Source of the DNA: Streptomyces sp. SUK 48
GTDB taxonomy: Bacteria > Actinomycetota > Actinomycetes > Streptomycetales > Streptomycetaceae
Direction: 5' to 3'
DNA: 64,000 nucleotides
Assembly (NCBI RefSeq): GCF_009650765.1
Contig: NZ_CP045740.1
Coordinates: 124,001-188,000 of the forward strand
Shown: piece by piece, positions 54,306-63,547 of the stretch
Layout: every line of letters begins with the position of its first letter
Position numbering within the stretch: the stretch's first letter is position 1
The notes under the pieces: model-generated
The model's input: the letters and a program-made list of their open reading frames with translations, nothing else
What the model was told of the DNA's origin: nothing
Database searches by the model: none
Translations under genes and position numbers: made by a program

Positions 54306-55912
54306 ATCGGGTGCTTACCGGGCTTGCGGAGCGGTTGCGGACCTGGTGGCCGGTGCCGGGGATCGCGATCAGCGTTGTCGACGAAAGCGGCGAGTCCGCG
54401 TTCGTCACCGCGGGATTCGCGAACGCGGAGTCCGGTGCGCCGCTCTCCCGTCGCACCCGGTTCGAGATCGGTTCCATCAGCAAGACCTTCACCGCCTTCC
54501 TGCTCGGCATACTGGCGGAGGAAGGGAAGGTGGACCTCGACGCGGCGGTCGCCGACCACCTGCCCTGGTTCGCCCCGAACGGCGGCTCCCGCGCGATCAC
54601 CGTCCGGCACCTTTTGCGGCACACCTCCGGCCTGGTGGCCGGGGCCGACGCGCTGCCCGATGCCGCCGCACGCGGCTACGCGCTGCGCGAGGCGAGGACC
54701 TGGGCCGAACCGGGTGAGCTGTTCCACTACTCCAACGAGGGCTACAACCTGCTGGGGCTGATCGTCGAGCAGGTGACGGGTGAATCGCTGGCGGACGCCA
54801 TGGCCGGACGGCTGCTGCGGCCCCTGGGCATGCGCGACTCGGCGGCGCGGATCACTCACGAGGACATCGCCCATCTCGCCACCGGGTACCGGTTCCTGCG
54901 CGACGACCGCCCGCCGCTGCCGTCGGCCCCGCTCGCGCCGGCCGGCTTCTTCGAGTATTCGTCGGCCGACGGGAACGTGCTGGCGACCGCTTCCGACCTG
55001 GGGCTGTTCGCCCGCATGCTGCTGGGCCGGGGCACCCTGGACGGCGCCAGGATCATCGGACCGGAGCATTTCCGGCAGATCGTCACGGTGCCCGCCGATG
55101 CGGTCGATTCCAGTTACGTGCTCGGCGTGGACGTGGAGGTGATCGACGGCCACACCTGGCTGACGCACGCCGGCGGGATGGTGGGATACCGCTCGTACCT
55201 CGCCGTCGACACCGACGGCGGGCACGGTGTCGCCGTGCTGACCAACGCGCCCGGCGAGTGCCAGATCATCGACCGCTTCGCCCGCCATGTGCTCGCCGTC
55301 GTCCAGGGAGCCCCCGCGGATCCGGCGCTGTTCGACCCGGAGCGGATCCCGGACGCCCGGCGCTACGTCGGGACCCACGGAACGGCGCCGCGTCAGGTCC
55401 GTGTCGAGGCCGCGGGGGACGGCCGTCTCTCGTTCACCTCGGACGGGGTGAGCGGCAGGCTGTACGACGCGGGGGACGGGCGGCTGGTGTGCGATCACCC
55501 GGGGTGGTCCGCCTACCACCACTCTCTGGACGGACGCTGGCTCTACGGACCCGAGTCTCTGGGTCCCGGCCCCTGCGCGCCGGCCGCTCCCCCGCACCCG
55601 CTCGTGGGTCGCTACCGGAGCTACACCCCCTGGTATCCCGGCTTCAGCATCGTGCAGCGGGCGGGACGGCTGCACATGATCGCCGCGACCGGCGTGGAAG
55701 CGCCCTGCGACGAACCGGAACTGGTGCCGCTCGACGACGGGACGTTCCGCGTCGGAGCCGACCCCCGGCTGCCGGAGCGCCTGACGTCCGGGCCCGCCCC
55801 GGACGGCGCGGTGCTCTGGGTCGACCTGGACGGGTGCCGCTACACGCGCTCGTTCCGGGATCAGCCGGAGCCCCGGGAAGCGCCCGTCCGCAGTTCACGC
55901 ACCCGAAGCTGA
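54296..55912 (+). CDS. Serine beta-lactamase-like hydrolase (possible D-aminopeptidase/esterase)
   Basis: 538 residues. Class C beta-lactamase/penicillin-binding fold: FEIGSISKTFTAFLLG (SxxK nucleophile, Ser62 region), FHYSNEGYNLLG (YxN), and LTHAGGMVGYRSYLAV (HxG in place of KTG). A C-terminal ~200-residue beta-barrel-like region follows (RYVGTHGTAPRQV; VGRYRSYTPWYPGFSI), as in D-aminopeptidase/EstB-type enzymes. No signal peptide, so likely cytosolic. Its 3' end overlaps the convergent PucR gene by 52 bp. Confidence 0.8.
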   Translation: MEVNRVLTGLAERLRTWWPVPGIAISVVDESGESAFVTAGFANAESGAPLSRRTRFEIGSISKTFTAFLLGILAEEGKVDLDAAVADHLPWFAPNGGSRAITVRHLLRHTSGLVAGADALPDAAARGYALREARTWAEPGELFHYSNEGYNLLGLIVEQVTGESLADAMAGRLLRPLGMRDSAARITHEDIAHLATGYRFLRDDRPPLPSAPLAPAGFFEYSSADGNVLATASDLGLFARMLLGRGTLDGARIIGPEHFRQIVTVPADAVDSSYVLGVDVEVIDGHTWLTHAGGMVGYRSYLAVDTDGGHGVAVLTNAPGECQIIDRFARHVLAVVQGAPADPALFDPERIPDARRYVGTHGTAPRQVRVEAAGDGRLSFTSDGVSGRLYDAGDGRLVCDHPGWSAYHHSLDGRWLYGPESLGPGPCAPAAPPHPLVGRYRSYTPWYPGFSIVQRAGRLHMIAATGVEAPCDEPELVPLDDGTFRVGADPRLPERLTSGPAPDGAVLWVDLDGCRYTRSFRDQPEPREAPVRSSRTRS

Positions 55913-57477
55913 AGGTGCGCGAGCAGCATGGCGTCGGCATCGGCGAAGTCCAGCCCGGAGATCTCGCGGATACGGCGCAGCCGGTAGCGCATGGTGTTGG
56001 GGTGGATGTGCAGGGCCTTTGCCGCGGTGTCGGTGGCGCCCGCGGCGGCGAGATAGGCGGCCAGGGTCGCCGCCAGCGGGCCGTCCTGGCCCTCTTCCTG
56101 GCGCAGCCGGTGCAGCGCGCCGCCGGCGTCCGGCAGGCCGAGCGCCTCGGTCGCGTCGGCGAGGTGCAGCAGCAGCACCGCCAGCGCCATGTCCTGCACG
56201 GTGCGCACGGCCGGTCCGCGGACGGCCGGGTGCCGCAGGGCCCGCAACGCGGCGTCCGCCTGCGCCCGCACGTCGGCGATCCGGCGCATCGATTCGGCCG
56301 GGCCGCCGACGGCGACCACGTACTCACCGGCCAGTGGGGTCCGCGTGAGGAAGTCGCGGGCCAGGGCGACGGCCGACTCCAGCGGCGTGGCGTGTTCCGC
56401 GGGCCAGGCGGCCAGTACGTACACCCCTCCGGTGCCCGTCACCAGGACTGAACGAGGGTGTACGGCCGCAAGGAAGTACTCCAGGGTGTCCGCGAACCGG
56501 CGCAGCCCGGCGGCGTCCGGCGCGTCGGGGCCGGTGCTCCCGGCCAGCCGCGGGGCCGCGGCCAGGACGCAGACCGGGCCGGAGCCCAGTTGCAGCCGGC
56601 TCGCCTCCACCGGGTCCACCGACCCGCCGAGTACGGCGGCGGCCAGCTCGCCGCGCTGGCGGCGGGCGTAGCTGGTCTCCGTGCGCAGGCCGACCAGTTG
56701 CAGCGCGACCACGGGCGCGAATTCGCGCAGCCGGGCTGTGGCCGCCTCGTCGAGCGGCCCGGTGACGGCGGCCCAGATGTAGCCGAGGACATCGGAACCA
56801 GCCCGGACGGCGATGGCCACCCTCGCCAGCTGATCGGCCCCGGTCGCTTCCATGTAGACCGGTTCGGTGCTGGCATGGAGCCGTTCGAATTCTTGGCGCT
56901 CGCGCTGTTCGGCGAGCGTCCGCCGGTGCACGGCCCGTCCCAGGATGGTCTCGATCCGCTCGGAGTCGGTCCGGTCCTGCCCCTGCGACCAGGCGACCAG
57001 CGCGGAGGAGCGGTCCTCGATGGTGACCGGGGCGCCGACGGCCTCGTAGACCGCGTTCGCCAGGGCGAACAGCTCCGCGCCGCTGCCGGCCGAGCGCACG
57101 CGCGTCCTCGCGTACTCGAGCAGCTGCTCACGGACTGTCGTCGCCACATGCATCCAGGACGCGTCCGCGTTGACCTCGATGATCGCCGGCCCGTCGTCGG
57201 CCGAGGGCGGCACCGGGGCCTTCACCGCCAGCACCTTGGCGCCGGCCTGCCGCATGGCCGCGGTCAGCTCGCGCAGCTCGGCCTGCGTGGTCACGCCGAC
57301 CCCCAGCACCACGCACCCGGGTCCGAGCCGTGCCGGCGCGCCCGGGGCGTGGATGACGATGTCGGTGAGCGGCCCGCCGCTGCCGGTCCCCTCCTGGACC
57401 AGGCGCAGCAGCGCGGGCCCGATGTTGTCCACGAGCTGACGGACGGGCAGGTGCTCCCGAGCGCCGGACTCCCGCAT
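55861..57477 (-). CDS. PucR-family transcriptional regulator
   Basis: 538 residues. N-terminal PucR ligand region (LPVRQLVDNIGPALLRLVQE), a GGDEF-like degenerate middle segment, and the C-terminal PucR HTH: ATDTAAKALHIHPNTMRYRL, RRIREISGLDFADADAMLL. Such regulators respond to purine or amino acid breakdown products. It is divergent from the decarboxylase gene (139 bp gap) and convergent with the permease/hydrolase pair. Confidence 0.85.
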   Translation of the reverse strand: MRESGAREHLPVRQLVDNIGPALLRLVQEGTGSGGPLTDIVIHAPGAPARLGPGCVVLGVGVTTQAELRELTAAMRQAGAKVLAVKAPVPPSADDGPAIIEVNADASWMHVATTVREQLLEYARTRVRSAGSGAELFALANAVYEAVGAPVTIEDRSSALVAWSQGQDRTDSERIETILGRAVHRRTLAEQRERQEFERLHASTEPVYMEATGADQLARVAIAVRAGSDVLGYIWAAVTGPLDEAATARLREFAPVVALQLVGLRTETSYARRQRGELAAAVLGGSVDPVEASRLQLGSGPVCVLAAAPRLAGSTGPDAPDAAGLRRFADTLEYFLAAVHPRSVLVTGTGGVYVLAAWPAEHATPLESAVALARDFLTRTPLAGEYVVAVGGPAESMRRIADVRAQADAALRALRHPAVRGPAVRTVQDMALAVLLLHLADATEALGLPDAGGALHRLRQEEGQDGPLAATLAAYLAAAGATDTAAKALHIHPNTMRYRLRRIREISGLDFADADAMLLAHLQLRVRELRTGASRGSG

Positions 57478-57615
57478 GGTGCACTCCCGGCTCGAAGGAC
57501 TGTTGTGGGCGTCAAGTCTGGGAGACCCGTATTGACGATGTCAACGATGATCCTGAGTGACCGCAGCGGGAGCATGGCAGGAGAACGCGACGGATCAGAG
57601 GCACGAGGAGCGCGG

Positions 57616-58902
57616 GTGGCAACGACGCAGACGCACGAAAGCCGGGAACTGCTGGGGCTGTTCCCGCCCGGGACCACCCGGGACGGGAGCGGCGGGCTGG
57701 TGATCGGCGGCGTACCGGCGGCGGAACTCGCCGAGTCCTACGGCACTCCCGCGCTGGTCCTCGACGAGGCGTCGGTCCGCGCCCGCGCCCGCCGGTACGC
57801 CGACGGGCTGGCCGCCCGTTGGCCGAACTCGCGCGTCGCGTTCGCGTCCAAGGCATTCCCCTGCACGGCCGTCGTACGCCTGCTCGCGCAGGAGGGTCTC
57901 GGCATCGACGTGGCCGGCGGCGGCGAGCTGACCCTCGCCCTCGCGGCGGGGGCGGACCCGGCCGGCCTGGTCGTCCACGGCAACGCCAAGACCGAGGAGG
58001 AACTGCGCCTCGCCGTCGGGGCCGGCGCCGGGACGATCGTCGTCGACAACTTCGACGACATCGACCGGCTGGAGAAGATTCTCGCCGACGCCGCGGCGGA
58101 GCAGGCGGTACTGGTCCGGGTCACCCCCGGCATCCGCCCCGACACCCACGCGGCCGTGTCCACCGGCCAGAACGGCTCCAAGTTCGGTCTGCCCCTGCCG
58201 CAGGCTCGGGCGGCGATCGCGCGGCTGCGCGGCAGCGACCGGCTGCGGCTGGACGGCATCCACGTACACGTCGGGTCGCAGATCCTGGACCTCGCGCCCT
58301 TCGCGCAGGCCGTCGAGGCGGTCGCGGAGCTCGGCGAGTTCGCCGTCTACGACCTGGGGGGTGGCCTCGGCTCCCGCTACACCTACGCCGACCGGCCGCC
58401 CACGGTGGAGGCGTACCTGGACGCCGTCACCGACGTCGCCCGACGCCTGCTGCCCGCCCACGCCCGCCTCCTCATCGAGCCGGGCCGCTCGATGGTCGCC
58501 GAGTCCGGCGTCTCGCTGTACCGGGTCGTCTCCGTCAAGCGCGGCGGCGGCCACACCTTCGTCGCCGTCGACGGCGGCATGGGCGACAACCTCGAAGTCT
58601 CCCTGTATCAGCAGCGTTTCGAGGCCGCCGTCGCCGGCCGCCCGACCGGCGACGGCGAGCTGTGCCGTCTGGTGGGCCGGCACTGCGAGTCCGGCGACAT
58701 CCTCAGCGCCGGTGTCCCGCTGGCGGATCCGCACGTCGGGGACCTGATCGCGGTGCCGGTGACCGGTGCCTACACCTATGCGCTGAGCAACAACTACAAC
58801 GGTGCGCGCCGCCCGCCGGTGGTCTTCGTCCGCGACGGCGCGCACCGCGCCGTGGTACGCCGCGAGACCTACGCCGACCTGACGCGCCGGGATCTTCCGT
58901 AG
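57616..58902 (+). CDS. Diaminopimelate decarboxylase-like PLP enzyme
   Basis: 428 residues from GTG 57616 (GAGGAG 5 nt upstream); an in-frame ATG at 57538 would add 26 weak residues. Fold III (alanine racemase-like) decarboxylase: PLP lysine Lys79 in VAFASKAFPC, HVHVGSQILDL, YDLGGGLGSRYTYAD, LLIEPGRSMVAESG, and the partner-subunit cysteine in GRHCESGDI. LysA-type enzymes make lysine from meso-DAP. As it lies in a peptide/amino acid catabolic context, it is probably a paralogue, not the housekeeping lysA. Confidence 0.85.
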   Translation: MATTQTHESRELLGLFPPGTTRDGSGGLVIGGVPAAELAESYGTPALVLDEASVRARARRYADGLAARWPNSRVAFASKAFPCTAVVRLLAQEGLGIDVAGGGELTLALAAGADPAGLVVHGNAKTEEELRLAVGAGAGTIVVDNFDDIDRLEKILADAAAEQAVLVRVTPGIRPDTHAAVSTGQNGSKFGLPLPQARAAIARLRGSDRLRLDGIHVHVGSQILDLAPFAQAVEAVAELGEFAVYDLGGGLGSRYTYADRPPTVEAYLDAVTDVARRLLPAHARLLIEPGRSMVAESGVSLYRVVSVKRGGGHTFVAVDGGMGDNLEVSLYQQRFEAAVAGRPTGDGELCRLVGRHCESGDILSAGVPLADPHVGDLIAVPVTGAYTYALSNNYNGARRPPVVFVRDGAHRAVVRRETYADLTRRDLP

Positions 58903-59288
58903 CGGCGCGGGGCGGCGAGCGGCTGGTGGCGGCCGCGGGTGGGGCCGGCGCCGGCCTGTACGGTCCACAGCCCCCGTCAGCCGAAAAATCTGCGGTGCCA
59001 TGTGCCCACGGACCAGCGCCGTCCGTCACTCACGCGTACCCCCCGGAGCAGTCCCATTCCGAGGAACCGTCACACTGACTGATCACAGGTTGGTCATCGC
59101 ACCGGGAGCCAGGTGGCGTCGCGATCACGGCTCAAGGCCCTTTACCGTTCCCAGGCAAAGACCATGCATGATCATGACAGATCTTGTGTAGTTTCTGTGC
59201 CGAGCTTGATCGCTTCTCCGCTCTCCGTGGCAACCGGGCCTCCCCCACCCCACTGCCCGCGAACCAAAGGACGCCCGCCAGGTGTTGA
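58903..59288. other. Intergenic, no gene recognised
   Basis: 386 bp after the decarboxylase gene. The part near 59050-59200 is lower in GC and may hold a promoter, but no gene or clear motif is visible. Confidence 0.4.
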
Positions 59289-59465
59289 GACCGCCGACAG
59301 GTACCGGACGCACACCCCTGGGCGTCCGACACCACCCGCGGCAACGCCGTGTCTCTCGACGGCACCACCGACAAAGGCTTCCAGCTGTACGACTCCTCCG
59401 GAGCCCTGCCCCCGGCGGGCGCCGCCTCCAGCTGCGACCTACCGAAGGTGCCCCAGCTCGACTGA
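59289..59465 (+). pseudogene. C-terminal fragment of a secreted-protein-like gene
   Basis: A 58-codon open stretch reads SDTTRGNAVSLDGTTDKGFQ, LYDSSGALPPAGAASSCDLP, KVPQLD and stop. It has good amino acid composition and one cysteine but no start codon or binding site, so it looks like the last piece of a lost gene. 59466-59693 is otherwise empty except for the promoter of the next gene. Confidence 0.4.
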
Positions 59466-59693
59466 CACCGGGCCGTCACTCCGCGCCGCCGCCCGCACCC
59501 GGATCCCGGCTCCGGCCCTCCGGCAGACCGTACTCACGAGCTCGCGCCGCACAGCGCGTCGCGACGGTCGACGGGGGCACCTGAGCCGGCGTCCGACCTC
59601 CGCGCGAGCCCGCCAAGGCGCGCGACGCGGCCCACACCTTCCGTTCGGCCTCGACCCTCTCGCCCGCATCCCACCTCCTCACTGGAAACCCAC

Positions 59694-61352
59694 ATGAGAC
59701 GCAGCACCCTCCTGGCCGCGGCCACGGCGACCGCCCTGTCCGCATCCCTGTTCTGGGCAACCTCCCCGGCACGGGCGGACGGCACCACGGGCGGGCCGGC
59801 CCTGTCCGACGCCACCGACTGGTCCGAGCCGGGCCTGCTCTTCGTCACGGCGCACTCCGACAGCCCGCTCACCCGCGTCACGGCCCACTTCTATCCCCTG
59901 AGCGCACCGGACGGGGCCCCGGAGGCCGGATCGACGGCGGACTTCACCCAGTACTCGGGGCAGGACGCCCGCTCCGGCGTCTGGCGGGCGCCGGTGCACC
60001 TCGCCGAACTCGGCGACTACCGGGTGACCGTCGATCTGCAGGACGCCTCCGGCGCCACCGTCACCGGAGCCCTCTCGCCGCACACCCTGCACTACCAGAC
60101 CGTCCTCACGGTCACCAACCTCACCACCACCCCGGACGTGCCGGACTTCCTCCACCAGGACGTCTCCGTCGGCGGCACCGTCGTCGCCCGTGACCCCCGC
60201 GACCCCGGCACCCCGGCTCCCGCCGTCGGCGTCGCCGTCGCCGTCGACGCCGGGCGCGTCCACACGCGCGCGACCACCGGCGCCGACGGCCGTTTCACCG
60301 CCGCCTTCGTCCCCTCCGAGCCGTCCTTCCAGCTGTACACCACGCCCGAAGCCTCCAGCGGCTACCCGGGGGCGATCTCCCCGCCGGCGTACCCCAAGAG
60401 CATGCACACCGCACAGGCACCGGTCCGCTTCTCGGCCAGCACGCACACCCTGAACCTGCGACAGGGCACGACGGGGACCGTCACCGGCCACGCGGAGATC
60501 CAGACCGCCTCGGGCTGGCAGCCGCTGCCCCACACCTCGATCACCGTCCAGGACAACACGGTCGTGGCCGGGCAGACGACCACCGACGCGCGGGGTGACT
60601 ACACCCTGCGCGTCTCCTCGGACAACGCCGCCCCGGACGCCGAACTCATCGCGGGGACCGGCGGGATGCTCTTCCAGCAGACCGCCGCCGAGCCCTTCAG
60701 CCTCCACGTCGCCTACACCACTCACACCTCCCTGAGCGCGTTCCTCGACGACGACGGGTCTCTGACGGCCCGCGGCGACGTGTATTTCGAAGACAGCCGC
60801 GCCCATTGGCCCGCCAAGCCCACCGTCACCCTTCAGTACTCCAAGGACGGCAAGACCGGCTGGAAGGACGCCGCAACCGTGACGGTTCCGATCCGTCACA
60901 ACAAACCACTGATCCAGGAGACGTTCGCCCGCACCCTCACCAAGCCGGACACCGACGCCTACTGGCGCGCCCGCTTCGACGGCGACCCCGACCTGGGAAC
61001 CAGCACCACCAAGCCGGTGCACCTCTACCGCTACGCCACCCGCATCACCGGCTTCCACGCCTCCCCCGACCCGGTCCGCAAGGGACAGCCGATCAGCTTC
61101 GCGGGCACCCTCCAGTACAAGAAGGGCACCGCCTGGAAGCCGCTCCCCGGCGGCTCGCCCACCCTCTACTTCAAGCCGCGCGGCTCCACCACTTACCGCT
61201 ACGTCTGCGAGCTGGGCAGCGCCGGCAACGGCCACCTCGTAGGCATGGTGACCGCCAAGCAGGACGGCACCTGGGCCATCGCCCTCAGCCGCCAGACCGG
61301 AGACCACTACCTCGCGAGCACCAGGGTCACCGACTACGTCGACGTCCGCTGA
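59694..61352 (+). CDS. Secreted multi-domain beta-sandwich protein
   Basis: 552 residues. Signal peptide to about residue 28 (ATSPARA-D). The mature part looks like consecutive Ig/CNA-B-like domains: DLQDASGATVTGALSPH, two carboxypeptidase-regulatory-like modules (VHTRATTGADGRFTAAF and VVAGQTTTDARGDYTLRV), and a C-terminal YVCELGSAGNGHLVGMV part. No catalytic site. It resembles Streptomyces extracellular structural or adhesive proteins; function unknown. Confidence 0.75.
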   Translation: MRRSTLLAAATATALSASLFWATSPARADGTTGGPALSDATDWSEPGLLFVTAHSDSPLTRVTAHFYPLSAPDGAPEAGSTADFTQYSGQDARSGVWRAPVHLAELGDYRVTVDLQDASGATVTGALSPHTLHYQTVLTVTNLTTTPDVPDFLHQDVSVGGTVVARDPRDPGTPAPAVGVAVAVDAGRVHTRATTGADGRFTAAFVPSEPSFQLYTTPEASSGYPGAISPPAYPKSMHTAQAPVRFSASTHTLNLRQGTTGTVTGHAEIQTASGWQPLPHTSITVQDNTVVAGQTTTDARGDYTLRVSSDNAAPDAELIAGTGGMLFQQTAAEPFSLHVAYTTHTSLSAFLDDDGSLTARGDVYFEDSRAHWPAKPTVTLQYSKDGKTGWKDAATVTVPIRHNKPLIQETFARTLTKPDTDAYWRARFDGDPDLGTSTTKPVHLYRYATRITGFHASPDPVRKGQPISFAGTLQYKKGTAWKPLPGGSPTLYFKPRGSTTYRYVCELGSAGNGHLVGMVTAKQDGTWAIALSRQTGDHYLASTRVTDYVDVR

Positions 61353-61931
61353 TCCGCATCACCACCGCGGCCTACCCGGTCAGTCCGCGCGGCTCGTCGC
61401 CGTACGTCAGCGGGCCGGCTCGGGGATCACCGATCCGCTCGTGGCGAATCCACGACGTCGCCTCGGGGGTTCGGTCGTAGGAGCAGGGGCAGACAGTCTG
61501 GCGGTGAGGCCGTAGTCCGTCGTCTCCCGTGCGCAACGCGGATACGGCGGACTCCTGGAGGTGAGCGAAGAACGCCCGTCTCATCCTGCGGCATCCCGGG
61601 CGGGCGGGTCACCGTGCCGCCCCGGCGCCGACGAGGTACCGGTCGAGCCGGCGCGGGCGAAAGGCGGACAGCGTGGGCGCCTCCGGTGCGGGGCGCAGCG
61701 GACTGCCCACGCCGCCAGCACCATCCCCGCGGACGCGGGGAGCGGCCGACCGCGCCATGCCGAGGCGCCCCGGAGGGCCTTGGGCGCCGGTCGACCGGCT
61801 ACCGATTCCGGGCCCCGCAGCCCGGCCGTCGCCCCCGCGGGCGGGCCATGACCGTGGGACCTCGAAGCCGCAGAGCGCCGGACACGCGCTTCGGCGGAGG
61901 AAGCGGAGCGGTGCCGCGTGGGCGGGACGGG
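61353..61931. other. Intergenic, no gene recognised
   Basis: 579 bp. Frames are open on both strands, but only with Arg/Pro/Gly-rich sequence, without binding sites or domains. No clear hairpin. Confidence 0.4.
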
Positions 61932-62273
61932 TCAGGTGAGTCGCCGTCCCATCTTTGCCGACTGCCGGTTGTGTCCCTTCGTGTCCCACCACTCTTCCAG
62001 ATGGGCGTGGACGAGGTGCACGAGTTGCAGCAGCCGGTCGGGAGGGGGCGCGGGTGAGGCGAGCACATCCGCCCAGGACCTGTCCTCCCAGAGGAGGGTG
62101 ACGACCCAACGCTCGTCCGGGTTGTCTTGGCAGCGCACCGTCAGCCAGTACCTCAACGTCGCGCTGCGGTCCGGATGGTACTCGACCGTCATTCTGATGA
62201 CCTCGAACCGGAGTCCGTCAGCGGTGACGTACGAACGGCTCAAAGCCTGCTCGGCTGGTGTCTGTTCCTCCAT
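61932..62273 (-). CDS. Small hypothetical protein (113 aa)
   Basis: 113 residues from ATG 62273 with AAAGGGGGG upstream. Core: LRFEVIRMTVEYHPDRSATL, RYWLTVRCQDNPDERWVVTL, LLQLVHLVHAHLEEWWDTKG. Soluble alpha/beta, no recognised family. Codon bias supports coding. Confidence 0.6.
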   Translation of the reverse strand: MEEQTPAEQALSRSYVTADGLRFEVIRMTVEYHPDRSATLRYWLTVRCQDNPDERWVVTLLWEDRSWADVLASPAPPPDRLLQLVHLVHAHLEEWWDTKGHNRQSAKMGRRLT

Positions 62274-62426
62274 GGGTATCCCCCCTTTCACCTCGGCCCG
62301 CACCCCCACACCGTGTTCAGCAGCGAGCAGCGCCGACGGAGCAAGTCGATCACCGCTACAGCTCTGGCACATTCAGCCCGTCCAAGGCATGGGCGTCGTG
62401 TGCCACCCCCCGCTGGGGTTCGGCGA

Positions 62427-63425
62427 TCACGAGGCCACCGTCAGCACGATCTTGCCTTGGATGTGTCCCTGCGCGGCTCGTGTGTGTGCGCGGCCGGCCT
62501 CGGGCAGTGGGTAGGTGCTGTCGACCCCGACCTGGAGTTTGCCCTCGTTGAACAGGCTTCCGATCTCGGCGAGTTGGAGGCCGTTGGAACGTACCTGAAT
62601 GTTCGAGACGGTGATGCCCAGACGTGCCGTCTCTTCCGGGTCGTACTGGGCGAAGAACACCGGAAGCATGGTGCCGCCGCGCTTGAGCACGGTCAGGAAG
62701 CCTGAGCTGGCAGGGCCGCCGACGGCGTCGACCACCAGGTCGACGCCGCTGACCACGTCCGCGGCCCGCGTCGTGGTGTAGTCGATGAACTCATCGGCGC
62801 CGAGCCTGCGCAGGAACTGCTCGTGCCGGCTCGAGGCCACCGCGATGACGTGTGCGCCCTTCCATTTCGCCAGTTGCACCGCGAAGTGGCCCACTCCACC
62901 GGCGGCGCCATTGACCAGCACGGTCATCCCCGGCGTGATCGGCACCGGCTGGTGCACCTGGCCGGTGAAAGGAGACGGTAGGTCGTGGCCGAGATCGATG
63001 AGGTACTGCCACGCAGTCAGCACGGCCATCGGCGCACCAGCCGCCTGCACGTGGTCGATACCGGTCGGCTTGTGCGCCAGGTCAGAGGCCGGCGCGGCCA
63101 CGTACTCGGCGTACGTCCGGCCGTCGAATCCGGGGAACCGCAGCATGCCGAAGACCTCGTCACCGACGGCAAAACCCTGTACGTCCGGAGCGACCGCCTC
63201 GACCACGCCCGACATGTCCGTTCCGGGGATAAGGGGAAACTCCAGCGCCGGCCTCAGCTCGGCCGGCATGACTTTCATCCCCTCGCGCAGGTACCAGTCC
63301 GGAGGGTTGATGCCCGCCGCGTGCACCCGGACGAGCACCTCACCCGAGCCGATCTCAGGAACCGGCACCTCGTCGTACCGCAGAACTTCCGGGCCGCCCG
63401 CTTCGTGGAACTGGATCGCCTTCAT
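62427..63425 (-). CDS. NADP-dependent MDR oxidoreductase (quinone-reductase-like)
   Basis: 332 residues from ATG 63425 (GTG 63428 adjacent). GroES-like N-terminus (MKAIQFHEAGGPEVLRYDEV; VLVRVHAAGINPPDWYLR), cofactor fold LVNGAAGGVGHFAVQLAKWK near residue 165, and FIDYTTTRAADVVSGVDLVV. The zinc ligands of alcohol dehydrogenases are absent, so it belongs with zinc-independent quinone oxidoreductases. Divergent from a LysR gene 122 bp away that probably controls it. Confidence 0.87.
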   Translation of the reverse strand: MKAIQFHEAGGPEVLRYDEVPVPEIGSGEVLVRVHAAGINPPDWYLREGMKVMPAELRPALEFPLIPGTDMSGVVEAVAPDVQGFAVGDEVFGMLRFPGFDGRTYAEYVAAPASDLAHKPTGIDHVQAAGAPMAVLTAWQYLIDLGHDLPSPFTGQVHQPVPITPGMTVLVNGAAGGVGHFAVQLAKWKGAHVIAVASSRHEQFLRRLGADEFIDYTTTRAADVVSGVDLVVDAVGGPASSGFLTVLKRGGTMLPVFFAQYDPEETARLGITVSNIQVRSNGLQLAEIGSLFNEGKLQVGVDSTYPLPEAGRAHTRAAQGHIQGKIVLTVAS

Positions 63426-63495
63426 CACGCCTGTCGCTTTCTCGGGGAAACGTTGCTCCTTCAGTCAAAGTCAGGGGCGGCATGTCCGTCCAAGA

Positions 63496-63511
63496 CCGGT
63501 TCGGCAACCGG
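63496..63511. promoter_or_regulatory. Inverted repeat in the MDR/LysR intergenic region
   Basis: ccggtt-cggc-aaccgg, 6-bp perfect arms, midway between the two divergent starts. Candidate LysR site, though it lacks a clean T-N11-A spacing. Confidence 0.4.
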
Positions 63512-63547
63512 ACCATTCCGAAACGGCATGACGCCTACCATGCACGA

